Position numbers and translations under genes: made by a program. Below the pieces are notes generated by a model. That model made no database searches. It had not been told where the DNA came from and saw only the letters and a list, made by a program, of their open reading frames with translations. From DAOUJI01 sp965197415 (lineage in GTDB: Bacteria > Chloroflexota > Dehalococcoidia > Lucifugimonadales > JAGWBF01), in NCBI GenBank assembly GCA_965197415.1, contig OZ240207.1, forward strand, positions 2,232,001-2,296,000: a stretch of DNA of 64,000 bases. The letters are read 5' to 3'. Below are positions 1 to 8,426 of the stretch, in pieces (the first letter of the stretch is position 1; each line of letters starts with the position of its first letter).

Positions 1-252
1 AGGGTCTCCGCTGAAGTAGTACTGGACAATGACCAGGACCTGGTCTCTGGTGATGACACCCGCGAAGTAGTCGGCGACGGCGGTTATCACCTCGTCCCTG
101 TCAATCACGCCGTTGCCGTTTGAGTCGTAGAAGGGGCTGACATCCGGGTCTGAGCCTTGGGCCGTAGTCACGGCCAGACCGGCCAGGGCCAGCATGACCA
201 TGGCCAATACGGACGCCAGGGGAATAGCAAGCCTGCCAGTCACTGTCACCAT
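1..252 (-). CDS. Secreted EF-hand/dockerin-like protein, 3' part outside window
   Basis: Reading from an ATG at 252 toward the left edge gives 84 codons with no stop, so the protein continues outside the window. The first ~32 residues are a signal peptide: a basic start, a hydrophobic core rich in Ala, Leu, Val and Met, then a small-residue site before TTAQGSD. The next part holds a calcium-loop-like motif (DSNGNGVIDRDEV) followed by a helical stretch with DYF and YYF. The same arrangement closes the large repeat protein at the other end of the window (60013-64000), so this looks like a shared module. Calcium binding is inferred from the D-x-N-x-N-x-x-D-x-x-E spacing. Whether this is a small module-only protein or the start of a larger one cannot be seen. 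Confidence 0.6.
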   Translation of the reverse strand, partial: MVTVTGRLAIPLASVLAMVMLALAGLAVTTAQGSDPDVSPFYDSNGNGVIDRDEVITAVADYFAGVITRDQVLVIVQYYFSGDP

Positions 253-461
253 TGAGTCTCCGATGGGTGATTACGAGCGTGGTAATGGGGGGGCAACCTA
301 CGGATGCATTCTACCCTGCTTCATGCTTTTCGGAAACCAGAAGGGACAGGGACTTGTAGGGGGGTGACATCGTCCCGTTGACCGCTTGAGAGTTGGCGGG
401 TTAGCCTGAATTTGGAGCGTCACAAAAGGCCGGATTGCCAGCCCGGCCGCTTCAGAGCCAA

Positions 462-498
462 AGGGACAGACCCTGAGTTGGGTCTGTCCCTCTTTTTT
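462..498 (+). terminator. Rho-independent terminator-like hairpin
   Basis: An 11-bp perfect stem (agggacagacc at 462-472 with ggtctgtccct at 481-491) is followed by c and six T. It lies in the gene-free stretch 253-547, about 50 bp before the capsid-module protease. The only upstream gene runs the other way, so what it terminates is unclear; it may insulate the capsid module or end an unrecognised small transcript. No gene is seen in 253-460. Confidence 0.6.
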
Positions 499-547
499 GC
501 CCTGGCCCCGGAAGAGCGAAAACTAAATCGGAAGGGAGGCGCCCTGC

Positions 548-1252
548 ATGAACGACATAGAGCAATGGGAACGGGAACGGCTGTTGGAGTCGCTGGACTC
601 ATACCGGCGGGGACTCAGCGACGCGCCCTATTTGCGGAAGTGGACCTCGGTCGCGGCCGCCGGTGAATCCGTCTCAGCTCCGGCCTTTCCGCAAGCGTCA
701 GCAACGGACGCCGGAGAGCAGCAAATGGCGTTCGTCGTTTCCAACGACGACGTAGACCGCCACGGCGACGTGATTTCGCTGCAGGGATGGCGTCTCCAGT
801 CCTATCTCAAGAACCCGGTGTTCCTGTGGGCCCACGACTACACCAGGCCTGCCATAGGCCGCACGAGGGAGCTGTGGGCCGAGGGGAACAACCTCGTGGC
901 GCGGGTGCAGTTCGCACCAACAGACTTTGCCCGGGAGGTGGCCGCCCTCTACCGGGACGGCTACCAGCGGGGCGTGTCGGTGGGTTTCAGGCCCATCAAG
1001 TACGAGCTGCGGAGGGACGCGGACACGGGCAAGGCGTTGGGTGTGCGGTTCTTGGAACAGGAACTGCTGGAGATAAGCGCGGCTCCCGTTCCGGCCAACC
1101 AGGGCGCCCTGAGGAAGGCCTTGAGCCGCTCGCCAAGGATGGAGGCCTATTACGCCAGCCTGGGACTGGAGGAGATGGACCGGGTCCCCTGGGACGACGC
1201 CTTGCGGCAGGTAGTGGAGAGCCTACGGTTTGTCGCCCACCCCGCTGCTTAG
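548..1252 (+). CDS. HK97-family prohead protease
   Basis: A 234-residue protein of the phage prohead maturation protease family (Peptidase S78 type), which cleaves the scaffold part of the major capsid protein during head assembly. The core runs from about residue 58 (MAFVVSNDDVDRHGDV) to about 190. The family's catalytic His is expected in LWAHDY and the Ser in GVSVGF; both are present with the usual spacing, and the EISAAPVPAN segment typical of the family follows. The ATG at 548 has a ggaggg Shine-Dalgarno about 10 bases upstream. It sits directly before the capsid gene, the standard phage order. The N-terminal ~55 residues are not conserved in any way I recognise. Confidence 0.88.
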   Translation: MNDIEQWERERLLESLDSYRRGLSDAPYLRKWTSVAAAGESVSAPAFPQASATDAGEQQMAFVVSNDDVDRHGDVISLQGWRLQSYLKNPVFLWAHDYTRPAIGRTRELWAEGNNLVARVQFAPTDFAREVAALYRDGYQRGVSVGFRPIKYELRRDADTGKALGVRFLEQELLEISAAPVPANQGALRKALSRSPRMEAYYASLGLEEMDRVPWDDALRQVVESLRFVAHPAA

Positions 1253-1321
1253 GCGTCCCGGAAGAGCGACGAGGGACATTGGGAAACGGAAGGACAAAAC
1301 TTACAAACTCAAGGAGGAGAG

Positions 1322-2656
1322 ATGACCATCAGCGCTCAAGACTTGGACCTAATCAAGAAGGAAGTGGCCGGTGTGCGGGAGTTCTACAACGCCCGCATCG
1401 ATAGTGAGCTTCCTCCGCTCAAGGAGGAGGTGAGCCGAGTTTCGGCCCAGATTGCCCGCATCCGGGAGATGTGGAAGAACGGAGAGAAGCAGGCGCTCCT
1501 GGGCAAGTACGGCGGACAGGACCGGCCCAGGGTGCCCTATGGGAAGTACCAGGGCCTGGACTTGCTGGACCTGGCCTACATGCGGAGTCTGCTCAACGCC
1601 CAGATACGCCAACCCCTGGGCCTGAACCCTCGAATGCTGGAGGAGTGGCAGTCGAACCTGAAGGCGGCCATGGACTCCACCACTGCCGGCTCAGGGGATG
1701 AACTGGTACCCACCCAGGAAGCCTCGACCCTCTGGATGGACGTGAACCTGGAGACCATGGTGGCTCCGCTGTTCTCCAGGGTGGATATGCCCTCGGACCC
1801 CTTCGAGATACCGCTTCAGCTGGGCGACGTGAACTGGTATCCCGGCACCGAGAACCTGGCCGTGACCGCAACGGCGCTGAACACCGCCAAGCAGACGCTG
1901 ACTTCATACGAGCTGGTGGGCCAGGTGCCCTGGTCCCTGACGTTGGACGAGGACGCGGTGATTGCCATGGCCCAAGAGGTGCGCAGCGGGCTGGTGCGCA
2001 ACGCCGCGGAGGTAATCGACGACGTGGTCCTCAACGGCGATGCGACGACGGTGAACAACATCAACGCTGACGAAGCCACCATATCAAAGTCCGACGTGGG
2101 CAAGGGACACTGGCTCTTGGGATTCGACGGGCTGCTTCATCTGCCGCTGGTGGACAACACCGGCCAGGCCAACGACCATAGCGCCGCCGTGTCCGACGGC
2201 ATGTTCAACGAAGTGCGGGGCAAGCTCGGCAAGTACGGTGTGCGGCCGTCCGAACTGGCCTACCTCATGGACGTGAACACGTACATCCGGGCCTTGAGCG
2301 TGGACAACTTCCGCACACTGGACAAGCTGGGACCCAACGCCACTGTGCTCAGGGGACAGCTTGGCGCGGTTGAAGGGATCCCTGTCATCGTGTCGGAGCA
2401 GATGAAGCTCGCGGACACGGACGGACAAGTGACCGACGCAGGAAACGTGACAAACACCGGACGCCTGCTCATCGTTAACCGGTCCCAGTGGAGGGTCGGT
2501 TTCAGGCGGGAGCTGGCCATAGAAACGGACAGGGACATCCAAAAGCGGCAGAACATCATGGTTGTGAGCCTGAGGATCGCCTTTGCCGAGCGAACGGGAA
2601 GCAGGTCCACGGCAACCCACACAGCTTTGCAGTACAACATAACGGGCGTGGCGTAG
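1322..2656 (+). CDS. HK97-fold major capsid protein
   Basis: A 444-residue phage major capsid protein. The first ~110 residues are charged and helical (predicted coiled coil around 20-60), as in the scaffold-like delta domain removed by the prohead protease. The remainder has family features: a TAGSGDELVPTQ segment, a region rich in V, N and D that fits the E-loop/P-domain, and a central part reading DDVVLNGD. The ATG at 1322 follows an excellent Shine-Dalgarno (aaggagga). The gene lies 69 bp after the protease, so the two are probably co-transcribed. The reading frame is intact, with no sign of decay. Confidence 0.88.
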   Translation: MTISAQDLDLIKKEVAGVREFYNARIDSELPPLKEEVSRVSAQIARIREMWKNGEKQALLGKYGGQDRPRVPYGKYQGLDLLDLAYMRSLLNAQIRQPLGLNPRMLEEWQSNLKAAMDSTTAGSGDELVPTQEASTLWMDVNLETMVAPLFSRVDMPSDPFEIPLQLGDVNWYPGTENLAVTATALNTAKQTLTSYELVGQVPWSLTLDEDAVIAMAQEVRSGLVRNAAEVIDDVVLNGDATTVNNINADEATISKSDVGKGHWLLGFDGLLHLPLVDNTGQANDHSAAVSDGMFNEVRGKLGKYGVRPSELAYLMDVNTYIRALSVDNFRTLDKLGPNATVLRGQLGAVEGIPVIVSEQMKLADTDGQVTDAGNVTNTGRLLIVNRSQWRVGFRRELAIETDRDIQKRQNIMVVSLRIAFAERTGSRSTATHTALQYNITGVA

Positions 2657-2698
2657 ACCGCCGCGCCCACCGGGACTCTGCAATCCAAGGAGAAACGC

Positions 2699-3151
2699 GT
2701 GGCCAACCCGTCAAAAGACAGCCCCCTGGCCGAGCAGGTGAAGGACATGCTCACCTCGGACGTCGCTCCTGCGGCCCTGAAGTGCGCCAAGGCTTCCCTG
2801 GGGAGCTCCGATGCCAGAGGAGGGGTGTTGGCCTGGCGAAACCCGGAGGCCGGTCCAATCATCGTGGTCCGGTTGGTCATAGACCGAACTGCCGGTTCCA
2901 GCGCCGCGTGCACCGTAGACTTCGGGGCCGCTTCCCGAGGGAACCGGTCATCGGACGACCTGATCGACGGACTGGACGTGAACGCCGCAAAGGGTGTGGA
3001 AGACAACATCGACCACACAGGGACCAACGGCAAGTCCATGCAGCGGCTGGACGCCAAGGGCGGCAGGACGGACTACATCACCGGCAGTAAGGCGACAGGC
3101 GAGGCCACCGGACTTGCCGGCCACGCCTATATCTTCTACGTAGAAGTGTAG
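2699..3151 (+). CDS. Unknown protein of capsid module
   Basis: A 150-residue protein that I do not recognise. The GTG at 2699 is chosen because an aaggag Shine-Dalgarno lies 6 bases before it. The protein is hydrophilic with a beta-rich middle (PIIVVRLVIDRTAG) and a Gly/Asp-rich end, and has no signal peptide or membrane segment. Its place between the major capsid protein and the head-tail connector is where phages often carry a head decoration or capsid-stabilising protein; that role is inferred only from position. Confidence 0.65.
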   Translation: MANPSKDSPLAEQVKDMLTSDVAPAALKCAKASLGSSDARGGVLAWRNPEAGPIIVVRLVIDRTAGSSAACTVDFGAASRGNRSSDDLIDGLDVNAAKGVEDNIDHTGTNGKSMQRLDAKGGRTDYITGSKATGEATGLAGHAYIFYVEV

Positions 3152-3238
3152 CGCAGGTCGCCGCCGCCATCTCCAGGACCTTGAGACCGATTTACCGGCT
3201 CCTTCCCTGAAACGGGAAGGAGCCGCGCGGAGGCTGCT

Positions 3239-4087
3239 ATGACCAACGCTTACGCTGACCTGACGACTCTGAAATCGGCGGGCGTCCTGAACATATCAGG
3301 CGCCGCCTACGATTCCAGGCTGCTGGACCTTCTGGAGGCGGTGTCCAGGCTCATCGACCACTACTGCAACCGGCGGTTCTATGTTGTGGAGGAGTCCCGA
3401 TTCTTCGACGGCGACGGAGGGAAGGAGCTAGGAGTCCCCGACCTGATAAACGTAACCTCGCTCAGGACGGACGATGACCGAGACCGAACCTTCGAGGCAA
3501 TATGGGCTGTTACTGACTATCTGCTCTATCCGCCAAACGCTCGACCAGACAAGCCCTGGGGCCGCCCCTATACCAGGGCGCTGGTGGATGTGGACGCGGG
3601 CAGCAAGACTCTCTTCCCCGCGGGACTCCGAACGGTGGAGGTGAACGGCAAGTGGGGATACAGGGAGGTTACGGAAGACACCGGCGCCGCTATAAACCAA
3701 GGAGCCGAGCTGTCGGCGGACGCCACCGCCGTTACGGTCACCGCCGCCGCGAACCTATCAGCAGGCCAGACTCTCTCGATAGACAGTGAGCAGCTTTACG
3801 TCACTGAAGTATCAGTCAGCGAACTGACTGTCGTCCGGGGTGTGAACGGAACGGCGGCAACGGCTCACTTTGACGTCTCGCCCATCGCTAGGCTGGTATA
3901 CCCCAACGGGGTCGCCGAGGCCTGCCTTATACAGGCGTCTCGCCTGTGGAAGCGGCGGGACGGAGGCTTCCCAGCAGCGGAACAGCGTCGGACCAGGCTG
4001 GGCGGCGTGTCCAAAGCCTTGGACCCGGACGTGGCGCTGCTCCTGGCGGCCTACCGCAAGAACCCGGTGGGAGGTCAGGGATGGTAG
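3239..4087 (+). CDS. Phage head-tail connector protein (gp6-like)
   Basis: A 282-residue protein. The first ~140 residues resemble the HK97 gp6-type connector that forms the ring beneath the portal: an all-helical start (YADLTTLKSAGVL, LLDLLEAVSRLIDHYCNRRF) then a beta segment ending VEVNGKWGY. Residues ~150-215 form a second beta-rich insert (ATAVTVTAAANLSAGQTLSI) resembling phage decoration or Ig-like inserts; a final helical part (GVAEACLIQASRLWKRRD) follows. The ATG overlaps no other gene and is preceded by ggagg at ~3229. The stop overlaps the start of the next gene (ATGGTAG), indicating translational coupling. Confidence 0.75.
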   Translation: MTNAYADLTTLKSAGVLNISGAAYDSRLLDLLEAVSRLIDHYCNRRFYVVEESRFFDGDGGKELGVPDLINVTSLRTDDDRDRTFEAIWAVTDYLLYPPNARPDKPWGRPYTRALVDVDAGSKTLFPAGLRTVEVNGKWGYREVTEDTGAAINQGAELSADATAVTVTAAANLSAGQTLSIDSEQLYVTEVSVSELTVVRGVNGTAATAHFDVSPIARLVYPNGVAEACLIQASRLWKRRDGGFPAAEQRRTRLGGVSKALDPDVALLLAAYRKNPVGGQGW

Positions 4088-4515
4088 CTCCAACGTCGGG
4101 GGAACTCAAAGCCATCATCGACGAGATGGCGGCCCAATTGGGGACGGTGGAAGGCCTTCGAGTGTACAATCACCCGCCGGACTGCATCCAGGAGTTTCCG
4201 GCGGCGGTGATACGAGACCTCCAGGCCTCCAACCACTCGGCGGCGGCGGAATACCGGGCCACCGACCCTCAATCGGTTTATAACCTGGAGGTGCTGGTCC
4301 TGGTTGACTTGTCCGACGATGCCGAAGCCTACGCAGAGCTGGAAAAGTATGTGTCAGCCAACAGTCCCTCTTCCGTAAAGAGCCTGATGCGCAGGGTCAT
4401 CCTGGAAGGACTGCCTGCGGCCGAGTGCGTCAAGGCCGAGCCGAGGCGCAAGCATAAAATCGGCGGCGCCGAGCTGTGGGGATGCTCTTTCTGGGTGCAG
4501 TCCCTGGTCTATTGA
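4081..4515 (+). CDS. Phage tail-completion / neck-like protein
   Basis: A 144-residue protein starting at the ATG at 4081, inside the end of the connector gene. Order and size fit the neck or tail-completion proteins that follow gp6-like connectors. Visible features are a helical N-terminus (ELKAIIDEMAAQL), a beta-rich centre (YNLEVLVLVDLSD) and a C-terminal strand region ending FWVQSLVY. It is the last gene of the module: no tail tube, tape measure, terminase or portal follows before the unrelated membrane protein at 4637. A longer frame starting at 3946 is possible but lies inside the preceding gene and is unlikely. Confidence 0.65.
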   Translation: MVAPTSGELKAIIDEMAAQLGTVEGLRVYNHPPDCIQEFPAAVIRDLQASNHSAAAEYRATDPQSVYNLEVLVLVDLSDDAEAYAELEKYVSANSPSSVKSLMRRVILEGLPAAECVKAEPRRKHKIGGAELWGCSFWVQSLVY

Positions 4516-4636
4516 TCCTCCAACCCGCTCCTTGAAGCGTAAACTGCCAGACCAAGTCTGATATAGTACGCCGGAGATTCACACCTCGTTACGGAAAAGC
4601 TGGCGGAGAGACGTCGACGGAAAGGGGAGGTGCGGC

Positions 4637-6241
4637 TTGATTTTCGTCTTGGCAGTCTTGCGTCCGATACTGGGGTTGGTCCTTGCTGTAGTCGTTATCG
4701 TCGGGTTCCTGTGCTTTGTGGTTGTCAGCGGCTTCCGCAGCAATTTCCTGTCCGCCGATTTCTACGCCGAGAACATCTCTGAGAATTCAGTCTACGACCG
4801 GATTTATGACGAGGTCCTGCTGGACCCGGAGTTTGAGAAGCAAACAGACTATCTGGTGGCCGGAGTCGAAGTCCCCCATGAAGATGTCGTGGAAGTCACG
4901 CGAAGCATCCTTCCCCCAGCGTATCTACAGGAACAAGTAGAGAAAGCCCTCGCGGGCGCCCTCGACTACCTGAATCGGGACTCGGACGAGGCTCTCGTAT
5001 TCATCGAACTGGATACCCCCATAGACAACATCAAGCCCACCGTCCTCGCCTACATCGACCGGCGCATCGACGAGATTCCCACCAAGGAGGTTGAGGACGT
5101 CGAAGAGATGGCGGACGAGTTGGCCGCCCTCTGGAAGGGGCTTGAAGAGGGCGAGCCTCCTCAAACTATCCCCGCGCTTCGGGACCCGTCATCCCTGAAC
5201 AACAGCATCGCTGACTTTATCTTTGACCGAGCAATCGAGGAACTGGAGTCCGACCCTGGGTTCCCCCAATCAGGCATCGACGGCCTGCTAAAGCAGGAAG
5301 ACGCCATTAAGAAGTCCCTTGTCGCTGTCGACACGAAGGGTGTGCTCAAAACGGCGGCATCTACAATCGCCACCCCGGTCATCAACAGAGCGCTTTCGGA
5401 AACCGTCGACGAGATTCCAACCAAGGAGGTCGACGGCGCCGTCGAGATGGCGGAGGAGCTGGCCTTTTTGTGGACGGAGCTAGCAGAGGGACGGATTCCT
5501 GAGACCATCCCGGAACTGCGTGGCCCCACGTCCCTGAGCGACAGCGTCGCTGACCTGATCTTCGACCGAGCTATCGAAGAACTGGAGGCCGAACCCGAGT
5601 TCCCGCGCTCAGCCGTCAACGCTCTGCTGGAACAGGAGACCGCCATCAAGCTCCCGTTAGCGGACGGAGACATAAAAGGGGCGCTGAAAACGACGGCGGC
5701 CACCATTGCGGGCCCAGTCATAGACGAAGCAATCCAGGAGTTCGTGGAAGAGGAACTTGACGAAGACCGCCGCCTGGACCTGGTGGAGGTCGCCGCTGAC
5801 GCCGATGACAAGACGCGGGAGGAATTTCTGGACGATCTGGAACCGGCCAGGGACTATATCTCGACGACTCGACTGGGATTGACGCTGACCATAGTCGCCG
5901 TGGTTGTGGGATGCTTGCTGCTGGGCGCCTTGCAATATCCTCGCATGGCGTCTCTGTTCCGTATCCCAGGCATCGTCCTGTTCATCAGCGGCGCCATAGC
6001 GCTGATTATCTCCATAGTGGTGAAGACAGCGATTGAGAGTTTGTTGAACAACATCGTCATTGATGAACCGGATATACCCACAAGCATCGTCGACATCGTC
6101 TCGGATGTGTTCTCGTCCATGTCTTCAGACATGGTATCGGGAACTATTCCGATAGCTGCGACGGCGATGGGAGTGGGCCTGGCATTGTTCGTGGTCTCGT
6201 TTTTTATAAGGAAGCTGCCCATCCCCATCTTCAGCCGCTAG
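4637..6241 (+). CDS. Membrane protein with duplicated extracytoplasmic domain
   Basis: A 534-residue protein beginning at a TTG (4637) with ggggagg just upstream. One transmembrane helix lies at about residues 5-32 and three more at about 415-520, so the ~370-residue middle is probably outside the membrane. That middle has two copies of a ~110-residue unit: each begins DEIPTKEV, continues with MA(D/E)ELA-LW and a T-I-P-LR--SL segment, and has a FDRAIEELE helix; the copies start near residues 146 and 257. I do not recognise the family. It is acidic and helix-rich. It shows no link to the capsid genes upstream other than strand and is followed by convergent genes. Confidence 0.75.
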   Translation: MIFVLAVLRPILGLVLAVVVIVGFLCFVVVSGFRSNFLSADFYAENISENSVYDRIYDEVLLDPEFEKQTDYLVAGVEVPHEDVVEVTRSILPPAYLQEQVEKALAGALDYLNRDSDEALVFIELDTPIDNIKPTVLAYIDRRIDEIPTKEVEDVEEMADELAALWKGLEEGEPPQTIPALRDPSSLNNSIADFIFDRAIEELESDPGFPQSGIDGLLKQEDAIKKSLVAVDTKGVLKTAASTIATPVINRALSETVDEIPTKEVDGAVEMAEELAFLWTELAEGRIPETIPELRGPTSLSDSVADLIFDRAIEELEAEPEFPRSAVNALLEQETAIKLPLADGDIKGALKTTAATIAGPVIDEAIQEFVEEELDEDRRLDLVEVAADADDKTREEFLDDLEPARDYISTTRLGLTLTIVAVVVGCLLLGALQYPRMASLFRIPGIVLFISGAIALIISIVVKTAIESLLNNIVIDEPDIPTSIVDIVSDVFSSMSSDMVSGTIPIAATAMGVGLALFVVSFFIRKLPIPIFSR

Positions 6242-6284
6242 CGTCAGCGTAGGGTCAATTTGTTGGGCTGCCGGATTGGGGGGT

Positions 6285-7244
6285 TCACCACCAGATTTTG
6301 CCGGTGGTGTCCTGGTCCATGTCACCGTAGTCCGTGGTCCAGAGCTGAGAGCTAAGGTACTTCCAGCCGCCGTCGGCCAGCAGGCAAACTATGTTCCCCT
6401 GCTCCAACCGTTGTGCAGCCTTCATGGCGCCGAATACCACGGCGCCTGAGGATATTCCTGCGAATATCCCCTCACGGCTCAGGAGCTCCTTGGCCATGCG
6501 GAATGAGTCGGCGCTGGACACCATGATCCTGGAGTCCAGCATGGATATGTCGAGTATCGGCGGTATGAAACCCTCGTCCAGGTCCCTCAGGGCCTGAATG
6601 TAGTCCCCCGGCTCCGGCGCCACTGCGACAATCTTGACGTCGGGGTTATGCTCCCGCAGGCGGCGGCCAGTCCCCATGAGGGTGCCTCCGGTGCCTAGGC
6701 CGGCCACGAACATGTCCACGTCCGGGAGGTCGCGGGCTATCTCCGCACCCGTGGTCTCGTAGTGGGCGCCCGGATTGGCCTCGTTGCCGTATTGGTACAG
6801 CATGACGTACTCGTCGCCCTGCTTCTCGATTATCTCCTTGGCCACCTCTATGGAGCCGTTGGTTCCTCGAGTCCCGTCGGAGTATATGATTTCGGCGCCG
6901 AAGGCCCAGAGCAGTTCGGAGCGTTCATGGCTCACGTTCTCTGGCATGACTACGGTGACCTTGTATCCCTTGAGGCTGGCCACGAAGGCCAGGGAGATCC
7001 CGGTGTTGCCGCTGGTGGGCTCCAGTATCCTCTTCTCAGGAGTGAGGAGGCCCTCTCGCTCGGCCCTGTCGATCATGTACTTGGCGATCCGGTCCTTCAA
7101 GCTGCCGGTGGGGTTCTGTCCCTCCAGTTTGGCAAAGACCCTCACTCCGGGTTTGAGCTCCATGTTGTTGAGCTCCACCAGGGGTGTGTTGCCGATGAGG
7201 TCGAGGACCGTACTTGCGTTGACGACTTTATGCGTTGCAGCCAT
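6285..7244 (-). CDS. cysM: Cysteine synthase, CysM-type (CysO-like sulfur donor likely)
   Basis: A 319-residue PLP enzyme of the cysteine synthase family. The PLP lysine is in NPTGSLKDR (K50), the substrate loop is EPTSGNTGIS, and the phosphate-binding loop is GLGTGGTLMGTG. Several stretches (MLYQYGN, HFVAGLG-like MFVAGLG, LRDLDEGF, GIFAGISSGAV and the C-terminal GWKYLSS) match the actinobacterial CysM that takes sulfur from the thiocarboxylated protein CysO rather than from free sulfide. It lies 6 bp downstream of a ThiF/MoeB-type activating enzyme on the same strand, which supports a protein-thiocarboxylate route. No CysO/ThiS-like protein or Mec protease is seen in the window. Ordinary sulfide-dependent synthase is the alternative. 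Confidence 0.85.
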   Translation of the reverse strand: MAATHKVVNASTVLDLIGNTPLVELNNMELKPGVRVFAKLEGQNPTGSLKDRIAKYMIDRAEREGLLTPEKRILEPTSGNTGISLAFVASLKGYKVTVVMPENVSHERSELLWAFGAEIIYSDGTRGTNGSIEVAKEIIEKQGDEYVMLYQYGNEANPGAHYETTGAEIARDLPDVDMFVAGLGTGGTLMGTGRRLREHNPDVKIVAVAPEPGDYIQALRDLDEGFIPPILDISMLDSRIMVSSADSFRMAKELLSREGIFAGISSGAVVFGAMKAAQRLEQGNIVCLLADGGWKYLSSQLWTTDYGDMDQDTTGKIWW

Positions 7245-7250
7245 TGGCAG

Positions 7251-8108
7251 CTAGTCTGGGCTAGCGTCGCCGCCCGTCCCGTTTACTTCGGGGTGGGGGG
7301 CCACGCCGCAGAACACTTCGTAGTCGATGAGCTCCGTCACTGTGGGGTTGTCGCCGCACAACGGGCAGTTGGCGTTCCGTTTGATTTTAACTTCCCTGAA
7401 GTCCATGCTCAGGGCGTCGATCAGCAGCAGCCTGGAAGTGAGACTCTCACCGATTCCCATTATCAGCTTGAGTGTTTCCACAGCCTGAATGCTCCCCACC
7501 AGACCGGTCAGAGCGCCGAGAACGCCGGCCTCCGCACAGTTGGGCACCATGCCCGGAGGCGGAGGAGAGGGGAACAAGCAACGGTAACAGCCAGCGCCAG
7601 GTTGGTACACGGTGGCCTGGCCGTCGAATATAAGGATGCTTCCGTCGATTAGGGGTTTTTCGGCGAGGTAGCAGGCGTCGTTGATAAGATACCGGGCCGG
7701 GAAGTTGTCGGCGCCGCTAACGACCATGTCGTACTGGGAGATGATTTCCATGGCGTTTTCGGAGGTGAGCCAAGCGTCGTGAATGACTACGTTGGTGTCT
7801 GGGTTGTAGGCGTTGATGGTCTCCTTCGCCGAGAGGGTCTTGGGGCGTCCCACATCGTTGTTCTGGTGGAGTATCTGGCGTTGGAGGTTCGACACGTCCA
7901 CCGTGTCGAAGTCCACGATGCCCAACGTCCCCACGCCCGCCAGGGAAAGATAGACCGCCACTGGAGAGCCGAGGCCTCCGGCGCCTACGATCAACACCTT
8001 GGACGCCAGCAGCTTTCGCTGTCCAGCGCTTCCCACCGGCGCCATGATGATGTGCCTGCTGTACCGTTGTATCTGGTCAGGCGTCAGTGTAACGGGCTGC
8101 TGGGTCAT
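7251..8108 (-). CDS. ThiF/MoeB-family sulfur-carrier adenylyltransferase
   Basis: A 285-residue E1-like enzyme that adenylates the C-terminal Gly-Gly of ubiquitin-like sulfur carriers. The ATP-binding loop is GAGGLGS near residue 43, followed by VDFDTVDVSNLQRQ, the conserved acidic and Arg-Gln region. Two Cys pairs (CYRC and CPLC) form the structural zinc site. The typical MoeB start (RYSRHI) is present. There is no C-terminal rhodanese domain, so it is MoeB/ThiF-sized rather than MoeZ-like. I use the ATG at 8108; a TTG at 8135 would add nine residues. The gene is in an operon with cysM 6 bp downstream. Confidence 0.85.
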   Translation of the reverse strand: MTQQPVTLTPDQIQRYSRHIIMAPVGSAGQRKLLASKVLIVGAGGLGSPVAVYLSLAGVGTLGIVDFDTVDVSNLQRQILHQNNDVGRPKTLSAKETINAYNPDTNVVIHDAWLTSENAMEIISQYDMVVSGADNFPARYLINDACYLAEKPLIDGSILIFDGQATVYQPGAGCYRCLFPSPPPPGMVPNCAEAGVLGALTGLVGSIQAVETLKLIMGIGESLTSRLLLIDALSMDFREVKIKRNANCPLCGDNPTVTELIDYEVFCGVAPHPEVNGTGGDASPD

Positions 8109-8426
8109 GGCCCACTCTCTTTCCGGCTCCGGCAATTAAGCTGCGCCTTCCTATCCCATACGTCGCAGGGAAATCCTGGGCGCAGAGGGTCTTGACTAAT
8201 AATAACGCAGCTTCTGGCGGCTTTCAAATGATGCCGAGTCTCCAGGATGCTCCGTCTACCGAAACAGAGTGTCTGTTCGCGACTGCTTGTACATGGTCAG
8301 GGGGTTGCCAGTGGACATCCCCTATGCGGTCAGTTGCCCGCGACGGGATGCCTGGGCCGTTCCCATGCGGGCGCGCGAATGGTATCATAGCAGGGACCAG
8401 CCGCCCACCCTGCAAAGGAGTCTTTC

